A DNA stretch of 64,000 bases from Chytridium lagenaria. Its lineage: Eukaryota > Chytridiomycota > Chytridiomycetes > Chytridiales > Chytridiaceae. The notes under the pieces are model-generated. The model made no database searches and had not been told where the DNA came from. It saw only the letters and a program-made list of their open reading frames with translations. Shown one piece after another: positions 47,423-59,500 of the stretch; within the stretch, counting starts at the first letter, position 1, and the number at the start of each line of letters is the position of its first letter. The stretch is from assembly GCA_025449115.1 (NCBI GenBank), contig JAHLKC010000068.1:1-64000 (forward strand), given 5' to 3'. Made by a program: the position numbers and the translations under genes.

Positions 47423-50286
47423 TCACAACCCAATGGTCGACGACAGATTGGCCAGGGTCATTAACGCATTCGCCGCAGAAGTTGAAGACGGTGGCGCTCC
47501 GCCCCCAGATCCTCTCACAACAACGGGCGGTTGCTGTTGATACGGGTGATGTCTCACTCCATGACTGTGCGAATGCGCGTGTCCATGACGCCTACCGCCC
47601 TCCGGCAACGCAGTTTGATACGCGGGTGAAGGCGCCGGCGTGTACAGGGGTGAAGGAGACCCCGGTGCGTTAAGGGTCCTCGGGACAGGTTGGTTGTGAT
47701 GGTGGGATTGGTGAGAATATGAGTCGTTGGCCTCGGTCAGGTCCACGAGACTACGGATAGAAGGAAGGCGGAACGCGGACGAAACGTTGGTGTTGGTAGG
47801 TTGAAGTGATGTGGGAGATGAGATAGACTCGGTTGGCTGCGAATGAGAGTACTGGGTGGCAAGAGGTTGGCGGGGCACGGAAGGGGATGTCTCGTGGGAT
47901 CTATAGGGGTCAACATGCATGTGCGAATCGTGATGGACGGGATGGACATAGGGTGAAGCTGAAGGAGGGGCGGGGCGGGTCTCATTATCCGGAACCTTCA
48001 TCAACATGGAATCCAATGCAGAAATCCGCTTCAACAACTATAAAAAAAGGTCAAAGTTAGAAATTGAAATTGAAAAGAGCAGAACTAGGAACAGGGGGAA
48101 ATCTAGCCTCACCTCATTTCTGGCCTGAACAAGTTTGTCCCTCTCAAGGGCAGCCTCGGCGTCCACGTCTACTAAAGGGACAGCAGCTGCTGAAACAGGC
48201 TGAGCCTCCAGAGCAACAGGGTGCATTCTTTGTTGACCACCGTGCAAGCCAATCATAGGAGACTCGGAAACCGGGCTCACGACAACAACTGGAGAAGGCT
48301 GAGCAGGTGGGGATGAAGCCAGTGGCACAACCATCTTGTCCAGTTTCGGCGACCGCGACTCCGCACTGCTGACAGAGATAGGTGGGCTCGCAGCCAAAAC
48401 GGGCACAGACGAAGTCGAGGTAGAGTCCGAACGAGCAGCAGCGGCAGCGGCAGCGGCAGCAGCCGAAGGGTTGACGCGTCGCCGCCTCTGAATAAAGGCA
48501 CGTTTCATGCTGACGGGACGGTGGTGGCCGTGCAACTTGAAGTAAAGACCGCAGGCATTGCAAATGGGGTTGCCCTTGTCGTCACGACGCCACAAAGGTG
48601 TGCTGGCAGTGCTGCAGTTGCTGCACGTAAGAACTTCCTTCAAAACACCACCATTTGCAGCAGAAGCAAGTAGTGATGCAGCCGCGGCAGCCTCAACGCT
48701 GTCAGCTAATTCCTGAGAAGTAGCGGGAACGGGCATGTGTTCAACGGGTTCCGACTTGACCGTCACGTTGGGGGTATCCTCAAAGTTGACCGGCCTGAAG
48801 ACGACGGGTGACGCGCCCTTATCCGGTGACAAAGACTGCTTGAGCTGCTTCTGCTGGTGGGCGGCGACAGTGGCAACCGCCGTCGCGGGGTTAGTGCAGA
48901 GGGCATCGACGGAGAAGGGTGATGGGGAATGTGTTTGCGGGGTGGCGGGTGCTGGGGAAGAGTCTTCAAAGATGAAAGTGGTGGGCGCTGAGGGGTCATC
49001 TTTTCTCGGAAACGTCATACGCGTACCGGCCATCCTCCTCTTTTTCAACCATGACGGTCTATATGTGTTTCGCGCCTTGAGGTAGAGACCTGCAAGAAAA
49101 ATAAAACAAATTAAAATAAATAAACAAATTCAGGGACGCGTCTTTCTGTGGGAGAGAGAATGGAATCAAGGCAAAATAGAAAAAGGATAGAATTATCAAT
49201 GGCGTAGGATACACGGAGGGCGTGATTAGGGTTTAAAATGTTTTGGATCATGTTTGGGCAAGATGGAAAAAAGGGAAGGGAAAAGGGAGATGTAAAATGT
49301 GGTACAAAGAGATGCGCCAGGTGGCACCAACAAGGAGAGAGAAGAGAGAAGAGAGAAAAAAGATAGAACAGGTGAGTAATGCAATAAAGAAAAGAGAAAA
49401 GAGATGACAAAGCACAGAGATATCAGATCCTGGTTTCTTCCTGTCCATTATCAAATAATCTCAAAAAGGCTTTTCATTGGCCAATGGCATTTCCATTCCA
49501 TCATCATCATCATCATCATCAATCAATCAACACCAAAAAGAGCAAAAGAAAAAAGTGCAAAGACGGGGGTGGGTGAGATAGTGGAGATAGTAAATAATGG
49601 TAAGGTCATGCTCCCCAAGATACACCGTCCCATATCCGTATCCAGTACAATGTCCAGTATTCGTGTGGTAAAAAACAGGATAAGAAAGCAAAAAGAGAGA
49701 CTACACGTAACAACCTACAGAACAGATGACTTACCACAGGCATTGCAAATCACCTCTCCTTGGCTCCTCTGCGCCAGAGTGGGTGTCGTAGTCCCACAGT
49801 TGGCACATACATGGTTGGGCTTGCCAGTGTGTTGAGAACAGAGCTACCAGGCTGCGAGGCGACTGAGATTGACTGCTGCGTCCAGATGTAATGTTGAGGG
49901 GCATGGTGAGATGGCCTTGGACATCATTTGGGTACCGGGTGTTGCTGCGATGCAGAGACAGGCTCTTGCATGTTGTAGTGGTGTTGATGGTGCGGATGCT
50001 GATGTTGTTGGATGGTGGGTGCTGTGCTGTTGCTGATGGATAGTAGAGGTGGCGGACGGATGGTCATCATTGGCTGATGTTGCTGATGTTGTTGCGATGG
50101 TGTTGGATATGATGATAAGGTTGTTGATGCTGTTGTTGTTGTGGTTGTTGTTGCTGCTGTTGAACGGGTAGTGGTGGTGATGGTGGTGGTCACTGGCATG
50201 GGAGTCTGCTGCTGCTGGTGCTGCTGATAATGATGTTGGTGATGATAATAAGGGGATGAGATGGTGGTGCTGAAGACGTCTTGCAT
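47423..50286 (-). CDS. GATA transcription factor with two zinc fingers and a C-terminal coiled coil
   Basis: Exon 1 (50286 to about 49735) encodes a His/Gln/Thr-rich activation-type region and finger 1 ([10 protein letters not shown] ... ICNACG). Exon 2 (49089-48113) starts [19 protein letters not shown] and contains finger 2 ([33 protein letters not shown], then a basic tail [10 protein letters not shown]). Exon 3 (48037-47423) is His/Ser/Pro-rich. A heptad segment spans exons 2 and 3 ([20 protein letters not shown]). Two fingers recall the SREA/URBS1/Fep1 iron regulators, but the linker has a single Cys and lacks their Cys-rich iron-sensing patch. In finger 1 the literal frame lacks the LWRR motif; it is restored by one base less at 49785-49790 and one more near 49765, so this is probably a sequence error. 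Further frame changes lie near 49815-49930. Confidence 0.85.
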
Positions 50287-50289
50287 GGA

Positions 50290-51242
50290 CGAGGACGTTT
50301 TATAGAATCCATAGTCCTTTAGAATACCAACAGGATGGATGATGGTGGTGATGTTGAAAATGATGCTGATATATATAGTGAGGCGTGAGAGATAATATAC
50401 TATAATCTCAAGATAATAAAAAGCTGTCTGAGGAGCAGTGATGAGCGCCAGATAAATAAAATATATATTTAATAATTATTAAAAGGAATTAAAATAATAA
50501 TTAATAATTAAATTAATAATTAACATAACATAAATAATATAATGGATTTATACAAATGAGCGTTAATTAATAAATAATATAAAATGGATGGGTTATACAA
50601 ATGATGCATTATAATCTTATCTTTTTCCTTTTTCTTTTTTCTTTAATTATTATTAATAAATAATAATAATAAAAATAATATTATTATCCATCCATTCCTC
50701 CCGACCTTGTCTCGGGGTGAGAGAAAAAGATAAAATAAATAAAAATAATAAATAAATAAATAAATAAAAAAAGATCTTGAAATGCGAAATGTGGAGTAAC
50801 GATAATGAAATATTTAACTCTGTAAAACGTTTAATTAAAGTTATAAAGTGAATATAAAATAATTATATTGAATCTGTGTTGAATATCTCTTTAATAATAC
50901 ATCATATTCATACAGGTACGTAAGTTATGTATTTAAGAAAGATTAAAATAAATAACTTTTAAAATGTCACGAATAAATAATAATAATAATATGTTTATTT
51001 AAAAGAGAGCGATAATTGAATATGGAAACCTGCAATGAAAAACGAAAACGTAAAAAGAAAGCGGTTTTGCATCTCTCCTTTGGATGCCGCATAGCGTAAA
51101 AGTGAAATGGGAAGGAGGTGCAGTTGGGGAAAAGTTAAGAATCGAAGGACGATGGATATCAAGGGGGAAAAGAGTGTGGCCTTCAGTTGGAAAGTATGCT
51201 ACCAAAGGAAAGGATTTGAAATGGATTCGAATAGAGTCAATG
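50290..51242. other. AT-rich spacer
   Basis: From about 50440 to 51000 the sequence is almost pure A/T, with AATAAT/AATTAATAATTAA-like runs. No coding potential and no terminal repeats. Confidence 0.7.
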
Positions 51243-51767
51243 CTAACAGCAGAATCCGCAGAGAGCTAAATGTAAAAGGGGATTCGAGTTAGTCGAGGAT
51301 TCACTTTGAATGCGAGGAACGGTGGATGGAAAGTGGACTTACTGATGCAGCAAGAGCAGACGTCGTCAATGACACAGCAGAAACACATGGCAGCAAGACA
51401 GCCGATGCAACATCCTAAATTGATTGAAACGTATTAGCATCAAAAGTGTGAGGTTACTAAAGCATGGAAATAAGATATATTTATATGTGGGAGAGAGGGA
51501 AACGGTAGGATGAATAGATGCACAGCATGGAAATAAGATATATAAGAGAGAGAGGGAAACGGTAGGATGCATATATCTACCTCTGTCCTGTCTCCGAGTG
51601 TCATGGTAAACAACAGGTGGCTGCTGGACAACAATGACTTGTGGTTGTTGCTGAACGTACACATGTTGAGGTTGTTGCTGAACGTACACAGCCTGAGGTT
51701 GACCATAAGCCTGTGGTTGGACAATGACCGGCTCCTGCGGTACTGCGTACTGATACTTGTTGCTCAT
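51243..51767 (-). CDS. CYSTM-type cysteine-rich membrane-tail peptide
   Basis: Three exons (51767-51581, 51414-51343, 51265-51243) join in phase to 93 residues. The N-terminal two thirds are Gln/Val/Tyr/Pro-rich with two copies of YVQQQPQ. The C-terminus is a CYSTM module: GCCIGCLAAMCFCCVIDDVC, SCC, then TLCGFCC and stop. Proteins of this class sit in membranes through the Cys-rich hydrophobic segment and are linked to stress tolerance in fungi and plants. The last exon is only 23 nt and is needed to finish the Cys cluster. Intron 1 contains a 63 bp-period duplication. Divergent from the aspartyl protease. Confidence 0.85.
51461..51571. repeat. Imperfect tandem duplication inside intron 1 of the CYSTM gene
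   Basis: AGCATGGAAATAAGATATAT at 51461 recurs at 51524, and GAGAGAGGGAAACGGTAGGA at about 51491 recurs at about 51551. The period is near 63 bp. Confidence 0.85.
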
Positions 51768-52292
51768 GGCTTGAAGGGGATTCGGTGAAAGTGTTATCAA
51801 GGTGATCGAGAGGAGAGACCTGTGTTTGACTTTGGTTGCCTTTTGGTTGCCTTTTGTTCTCTTTATAACAGTGGAACACAAAAAATGGAGTGATCTTTCA
51901 CTACTGTGGCCTGAATGAACCAGCCTCAATTACCAAAGTGTGGATACCTCATCTCACCACGGATCTACAACGCCTGTATGAGTGACAACGTCGTGAGCAT
52001 AGAGGAGAGTTGCCAGCAACGACATTGCGTATAGCTACTGTCACCGTAATTTATATTTTAATAGCCGTAAAAAGAATGTGTTTAGGCACCCACCAACTAA
52101 AAAGCCAACCACCGATCACGGTCATTATCAAGCTTTGTCTAAAGTTTACCCCTGCAACCCAGTCGTCTCGCAAGCCAAGAACGCAAAAGTCTAACAAAGA
52201 ATGTCTCGCTCAATCCATGTAACCCCCTTCTCTTTCGTACCTAATAAAAAGGGCCCTTATTGTCTTTGTTGCTTCAACCTCACACCCATATC
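51768..52292. promoter_or_regulatory. Divergent promoter, CYSTM peptide / aspartyl protease
   Basis: A 525 bp spacer between divergent start codons. The side next to 51767 has a duplicated TTTTGGTTGCC (51834 and 51842 region). No gene seen. Confidence 0.4.
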
Positions 52293-54273
52293 ATGCAACC
52301 GCACACCATCCTCGCTCTCTTCACGCTCCTCATCAACCACTCCATCCCTTCAAAATGCCTCCAAATCCCCGTTCACCATCCAGCGTTAGGCGAAACCCTC
52401 AGCGTGGAACGTCTCACCCTCAACAAGTCCCTTGCACCCGATCAAGCCAAACTCCTCCCCATGCAACAAAAGAAACTCGTGGGTCTGAAAGGAAACCCTA
52501 CAATGACAGGATGTTGGTTGGGGAAGTCACGGTTGGATCTCAAACGGTACTGTCTTGTCAACGTGTCTTTTTATTCACCAAGGCTTTTTTCTTTTTTTTT
52601 AGTTTCTGTCGTTGATTGATTCAGGGTCTTCGGATCTGCTTATACCTGCTGTTGGGTTGAACGATTATACAGGGCCTGGGTATAATACTGAAGGGAAGAC
52701 ACGGTTATCTTCAACAGTGTTCCGTGGTCGATTCGCCGACAACTCCTCATGGGTCGGTCAATATTACTCTGACACCGTCACCATCGGAGGTGGCGTCGCG
52801 ACCTCCCCCTTTGCCGTCATGACCGAGCAGGTATACCCAACATCCCCACCCAATTTACGCATTTCTAACAACACCTAAAAAAAAAAGTCCACCGAAGTCC
52901 TCGTCGTCGATGGCCAAAAAAGTCAAGGCCTCATAGGTATCGGTTTCGATCCTCTATCCATATGGCAACAAACCACCCCCAAAACCCTCCTCTCTTCTCT
53001 CCTCTCATCCCGCGCCATCACCCGAGACGCCGTCGCCTTCCGTGGCTGCCCAGCATCCTCCTCGCTCTCTTCCCTCATGGATCTTGGTATCGAAGACCTC
53101 CCCTCGCTCTCCTGTCCCAACTCTGTGATACACTGGGCCAACGTTCCTGAAGCGCTTATTACGCTGTGAATGTGATGGAGGTTGCGGTGGATGGCGTTGG
53201 AATCACGCTGGGGAGTGGATGGCAGGGGGGGGGAGCAAATACAGTCTTGTGGATAGTTGCAGCACGACGTTGATTTTACCGGGGTTTGTATTTCAGAGGG
53301 TTTATGATGCGATCATGCAGAGTGGCCTTTTGCAACAAATTCTAAGCGCGAGACAGTTGGAATTGATGATGTCAATGAACTTTGGCTATAACATTGTAAG
53401 AACCGTTATTTTTATAATTATTGACCCTCACGTCAAGGCCGACACTTTTCCTTACGACCGCCTCCCCGTCATCCAAGTCACGCTTGAATCGAAAACTCCT
53501 GGTCAAAAACTCACCCTCTCCCTGACAGGCCGCACCTACTTCCAAGCCGACAATGAAGGTTTCGTCTTCTTCATGGCTCGTAACGGTGGGACGCAATACA
53601 CCAACATTATCCTGGGAGCCGTTGTGTTTGACACGTTTATGATTGTGCTGGATAGGGAGAACCGAAGGGTTGGGTTTGCGCCAGGTTGTGAATGTAGAAA
53701 GTGAGTTGGGGAGAGGATTTTTGTATAGGTGCTGATTCTCCTTCCCCTTTTTTTTTTCTATCGCGTAGCGTTGCGAACGGGATTAGGGTTTCGACGGAGG
53801 AGCAGTGGCTGCTTCACCCAGTGTTATCGCGTCGGTGAGTTTATTTTTTCTCTACCTTGCCCCCTCAAACCTATCGCTTATACACCATCGGTCCCCTCAA
53901 AAACTAAAATGTTGCTTATCCAGCCTGTTCCATCCCCCAACTCGGGTAACTCCACTGCCACCGTCGTTGCCGGGATAGCAGGCACCGGTTCAACAGGCAC
54001 CGGTTCAACAGGCACCAGCTCATCAGGCACGATTTTAGGAGGAGGTTCTGGTACAACAGGCGGTGTTGCGAGTGTTCAAGTTGTTCAACCTATTCCAAGC
54101 AATCCTGTGGTAGCTGCACCATCCACCATTCAGGTTGTGAGACCCGTTTTTGTCCCTTTTATTAACACGTTTCTTTTTTCCTTTAGTCACCGAGACCTTC
54201 TTCTGCGCTGAATCATGCGGCAAAGGGGTTGACGGTGATGATGGTGATGGTTTGCGGTTTTCTTGTTCTGTGA
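52293..54273 (+). CDS. Pepsin-like aspartyl protease with GPI-type C-terminus (yapsin-like)
   Basis: Signal-peptide-like start (MQPHTILALFTLLINHS), a short propeptide, then GEVTVGSQT and the first active-site motif LIDSGSSDL (52612-52640). Exons: 52293-52546, 52603-52830, 52888-53395, 53438-53700, 53768-53834, about 53924-54130, and a last one to 54273. Further blocks: YYSDTVTIGG, GLIGIGFDPLS, YAVNVMEVAVDGVGI, the second active-site region LVDSCSTTLILP (about 53250-53283), and IILGAVVFDTFMIVLDRENR (53605-53665), the flap-to-end pattern of A1 proteases. The tail is Ser/Thr/Gly-rich with a 15 bp repeat (GTGST) and ends in a hydrophobic GPI-type signal (LTVMMVMVCGFLVL). The second motif is DSC rather than DTG/DSG, which may impair catalysis. 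One-base frame changes occur near 52490, 53155 and 53250, and the tail junction is uncertain. Confidence 0.8.
53981..54025 (+). repeat. 15 bp tandem repeat coding for GTGST units
   Basis: GGCACCGGTTCAACA is present twice, followed by a third diverged copy, within the stalk of the protease. Confidence 0.8.
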
Positions 54274-54668
54274 TTCTTTTTTTTTAAAGGGGAAGTATAC
54301 CCTTTATTGTATATTTAAACATGTAGTTTGTCATAACATATTCTTCATATTCCCGTTTTTATCATTTCATATTTATTTGTTGGAGCTCTTATATGAATTT
54401 GTGTTTTTTTTTTTGTCATCTGATGGATATACCCCCCAATAAATCAACTTGTGTGGATACGATAACGATAAAGAAAAAGATACACCTTGAAAGATAGAGA
54501 GAAGTGCATACGAGTTTTTACGATAAAGAAAGGGTAGAATGGTAGAGATGGGGAAAAAGGGAGGCGGCTTAAAAAAACTGTACGTCAAAAAAGTGGAGGA
54601 ACAGGAAGAAAAACCAAAAACAAAACAATTCTATAAAAACCGAGGTGATAAGAAAACCCCTGCATTTT
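54274..54668. other. Convergent 3' intergenic region
   Basis: T-rich then A-rich spacer between the protease and the F-box gene. No gene seen. Confidence 0.6.
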
Positions 54669-56105
54669 TCAAAACTCAACCCCACGTTCCTCCAACACCT
54701 TCAACACCACATTAAACATAAACGGTCCCGCCCCAGGCCTCAACCCCGGATTCATCTCCACCAACTCCCTGATCCCCACGCCCCCCAAAACCCTATTCAC
54801 AACCCTCGGTCCCATCGACACAACATGGAACGCATGCAAAGCAGCATCCGCAGGCTCCCATCCCGCCATCACGAAACGGAAAGTGAGGAGCTCGTGAGCG
54901 GATTGAAGGACAACGCTGAGACCTGTGAGACTGTCGGAATCGAGGTCGAGGAGGAGACGCCAGTGAGCGATGGATTGGATCGAGAGAATCGGGAGGGTTG
55001 ACATGGGGATGAGAGCGAGGGGGTTGGGAGGGGAGGAAGGTTGTGGGGGTGGGAGGGGATGCGTGAGGGTGATGGATTGAATGGGGATGTGTCTTGAGGA
55101 GAGGAGGAGGTTGGGGAGGTTGGGGATGATGAGCGTATGGATGTGGAAGGAGATGGAGGTCGAACACGCGATACCTCTCGAGCTTCCCTATAAACACCAC
55201 GCGTCAAAAACCCACAAATATTGTTAAAAAAGGAAGCCTCTAACCTCTTTGCTCCTATCGCAATAGCAAACAACAACACCACCATCCTAATAGCATGAAC
55301 TCTCAACCTTCTTTTCGCCTCCTCCAATTTCTCCCTCTGTATTCCCACCTTCCCCCCTCCCATCTCTTCCATCTCCAACCTCCTCCTCCTAAACTCAACA
55401 ACCGTCGCCGCAGCAATCCACGAAGATGCCACCATAACCCCCCCATTCCCCTCCCTCTCCACCCTCCTCATCGCAAATCTCTTAAAATTCTCAACCGTCC
55501 TATTCACGAGCCCATGGGAATGTTCAAGCCACGACGTTATACGCTTCAAATCGTAGTACGCGTCTCGTTGAGATGTCGAGGTCGTGGCTGTGCGCAGCGG
55601 TAAACGATGTCTAGTAGGGGAGCGCGCAGGGGTGGGTTTACGAAGATGACAGGCGACCATGACTGTTGGACCCCACATTGGGGTGTTGGCACTTTGAGCG
55701 CGGTCAATGGACACAAACGACGGGATGGTGGATCTGTAGGCTACAACGACATCAGGGTCGAATCTTTTGATGAGGTTTTCAAAAAGACTCGACCGGTATT
55801 CAAGTCTATTGGAATCAAAACATCCGTCAATTATAATCGGAGGGCGGGGGAAACACAACTTACAATACTCGATGAATCCTTTTCGCCGTCTTGCTTAGAT
55901 TCGATATATCATCAGGGGAGAGATTCATCGCCACGCAAAACATCAACTCTGCCGGTAAATCCATCATCCCAATAGGCTCTTCTTCAATCTCCTTTATTAT
56001 CGCAACATGTCTCGCATCATGGCCGCGCCACGACGAAACTTCTAAAGCGTGTTGACTAAGTGCTCCATGACTTCTCCCAGTTTTAACCAACGACCACGCC
56101 GTCAT
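54669..56105 (-). CDS. F-box-like protein
   Basis: The first exon has MMDLPAELMFCVAMNLSPDD followed by ISNLSKTAKRIHRVL, the pattern of an F-box (LPxEl...l.l.dl..ls.tcr.l), which would bind Skp1 in an SCF ubiquitin ligase. The rest is a mixed alpha/beta region: SLFENLIKRFDPDVVVAYRS, YDLKRITSWLEHSHGLV, a hydrophobic helix near 55270 (IRMVVLLFAIAIGAKRL), a Ser/Pro low-complexity stretch that may be an intron (donor near 55170), and a C-terminal part SIAHWRLLLDLDSDSLTGLS with ALHAFHVVSMGPRVVN and VLKVLEERGVEF. The frame changes near 55860 and 55000. The substrate-recognition part is not recognised. Confidence 0.55.
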
Positions 56106-56514
56106 CCAACAAAAACTAAAAGAAACAACAGGGGGTGGGGGTATAGAAGGAAAGCGCCACCCAATTATCCTTTCCTTTGAGGTGTTGAGGGATCACGATG
56201 GAGATCTTCACGAGCTCCTGATTTACTTTTTAGAGGGGTCACATGATTTCGCGTCATTCACCGTAATTTGCTTTACAAAAATCGTGTTCAAGAGAAATGA
56301 ACTACATGTGGAGGCAATGAATATAAAAAACAAGGGTGTAGGGTGACATGCTTAAAACGGTGGGGATGAGAGAAAAAAAAGTTATCTAGAGTCAAAAAAA
56401 GACAAAACACAAACATGTGGAGGTAATATTGGTAAACGGAGCCTGATATAACGTAAAAGAAGAAAAAAAATAGAATAAATTGAACCACAACATTTTATGG
56501 CTTTTCATCATTTA
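56106..56514. other. Intergenic, no gene seen
   Basis: Promoter of the F-box gene and 3' flank of the kelch gene, A/T-rich. Confidence 0.55.
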
Positions 56515-59500
56515 TCAAACGGCTGAGGCACCACCTCCAGCTATTCCACCTCTCGACACGGTATCTCCAGATTGAAGGGGTTCAATGGCTGGTGGGGAGT
56601 TGGGCATGAGTGCACTGTCATTGGTGGAAACGCTGATACGACCATCGACTGGGGCTTCTACGATAGGTGCCATTTGCATGGAGGGCTCTTCGACTTCCTC
56701 GATGGCAAAGATCGGGAAGGCCTGTGACCATGGTGGTTTCGTTGTAACCTAAAAATAAATTTAGCATGTAGTATAGACAAGAGATCAAATGAATGACTTA
56801 CCGATAGCCAACCATCCTTGAAGAACTTCCTGACTGTAATAACCTCTCCCATCGCAACTCCACCTCTCCTTCCGCCTGCGGTTCGTAAGGATAGATAACT
56901 GAAACTTGACACTCCCCAGTAGAGTGGGCGGTAGCGCCAACTCCCCAGGTTGTCTAGCATCGAGTCTGGGATCCAAGAATGGATTTCTGGAATCATCATC
57001 GCCTCCAAACGTCAAGTTTGTTGAGTAAGTCCTCAAAGGACACTGGAGAGACTGAGACCGAGGTATCCGGATTTAGCGTCCTTCAACGGGATGTTGGACG
57101 GATCGCCAAGTTCTTCAGCAATGCTGTTGGTGACTTGACCAATGACTTCATCGTTTTCGCTAAAGTCATCTTTGATAGGGCAAGGAGGGAATGCTGTAAA
57201 AAAAGAATGTAAGCGATACGCAAGACAAATCGAGGTGGAGTATAGAACTCACAAGGTATTTTTGGAAGGGTCAAAGAACGTGCACCAAGCGCGGTGGTGG
57301 ACGCCATTCCAGTCGCTCTCCTCTCCAATTAGGTGGGGGTGAAGCAAGCACTGAAGGAGCGAAGCACCCGCATGAGGGGGCATCGACTCAATAGGCAGTC
57401 CACTGGCTGGCATCGACGCAAACGACGTCGGACCTCCGAATTGCGACTCAGACATCCGTTCACTAGTCTCTGTGTTGATGAAAGGGGCCTGAACCCGGTG
57501 GTCGTCGGCCTTCTCATCGTGTTTCCAAACACGGACGATACGGTCTCCTACGTCCAGACCGCCTCCACTCCCAAACATGGGAAGCTTCCCAAACTTCTTT
57601 GAGGTCATCCCAGGGCTGCTTCCCCATCCACTCCGCGAGGCATTTCCAAATCCGTTACGCACCTCCTGTACCTGACGATCCACATAATTAACGCTGCAAC
57701 AATCGCGAGGAGTAGTAACGCTCCGATGACAATTCCGGTAATGATGCCAGGATTTAATCCGCTGCCTGCAGCGCTGCTGGGCCGTGTTGGAGGCACCAGG
57801 CGGACGAGTGGCGATAGGTTGGACGGAGCCGACCCACTGGGCCGGATGGATAGCTAAAGTAGGTCGATCGGGCCTCGTTGACGTGACCACAGGGATGGGG
57901 TCGGTCGAGGGAGTCCACGCGGTAGGGGAACCCATGACCACCTTGACGGTCAAAGACGTAGAAACCGAAGTCAGTGGGTCACCAGGAGCGCGTCGTTCCA
58001 ATGAGGATCAGCCGAATCAGAGGAAACTTCATCTTCTTCAAAGTTGTCGGAAAAGAGCGGTTGATGGGGAGTGCGAGCGCTGGATGCCTTGCCAGCCTTC
58101 TTGCCAGCACCAGCCGAGATAGTGGCGTCGGCTTTGCCGTATTGTCCACCGGAAAACACGACAAAATTTCTGTACACTGATGCTGATCCAAAGCATCGAG
58201 GTCCCGGACCGTTAGGACCGCTATCCGTCTTTGACCAGCTCCATGGGAAAGAAGTCACGTTCAACATGTAAGTAGAAGGATCTACAGGTCCTGAAGACGA
58301 GGAAGGATCGCATCCACCGTGAACGTACACAATACCCCTAGTGTAAGTGCAGGCCGCTCCCCATCGCGGGCTAGGAGCGGATCCAGTGGCAGTCCTGACG
58401 GCTCTGAAACCATTGGTTTTTGGGTCGAAAATCCAGAGGACGTTAGGAAGGGCTGACACGTTGTCGCCATCTTTGGTTGCACCTCCAACAAGGAGGGCAC
58501 GACCGCTGGGAAGGGATACTGCACAACTTCCGCTGAAGGTGCCTAAAGCAGGGCTGGGAGGTGCTTCATCTGATTCTTCTGTGGCAAAGACGTAGCTGAG
58601 CATGGGGGTATCACCGCCCATGTCAATAACAGCAGTATTGATACCTCCCCACGTAGGGCTTGAGCAGAACAAACATGGTTGTCCACCTATAAATCAATAA
58701 ATACTGGCTCCCGTATTTCCGGTGTGCTTAAATAACTTCGACACTTACCAAATAGGTAAATTTTGTCTCCAAGAATCGTAGAAGCATGGAGCCCACGGCC
58801 AGCATTTTCAGATCCTTCCATTCCGGGCCCATTTTCGCTAACCCCAAAGGAATTGATGCGGAAAGTAGAACCACTTCTCCTAAATATCTGCAGAGTCAAG
58901 CGCTTTGCCTCGCCGGTTCTGGAGAATCCACCTGCGAATAACCAAAAAACAATTACAAGATGTTCTTAACATTGGGAGAAAAAAAAAGTTATAATGAAGA
59001 TGCTTACCAGTACAGATCACCAAATTCTTTAAGCTGTAAAATACGCAGCTGTGTCCAAACGCGCTTACAGCTGTTCCCTCCAAAGTAGGCTGCACAACTG
59101 TCCATTTGAGGACCTTAGCACCCAGATATCTTTTGCATTTGACGCAAGCTCCGCTTCAAGGTTAGGGAACGCAGCTGCAAGTTACGTGGTGAAAACATCG
59201 TTAGCACTCTTCACGTAACATCAAGACAAGACATTTGGAGCTCACCTCCACCCAATGTAAGTACGGTCCATTCACAGAGGTCGACGTCCCAGTTCGTCCC
59301 GCCACAACCATAACTCCAACAGAGTCTAGCGAAACCACAGATGTCATATCCCTCCACGGAATACTTTTCCTTCTAGGTTCATCTCCATCCACCCAAGAAT
59401 TGTTTCCCCCAGACGACGACGTTTTATTCCCCGACGATGGTCATCATCCCATCCTGCCTCTTTCCGGACTTCTTAGTCTTCTTCTTCTCCTTCCCTTCGT

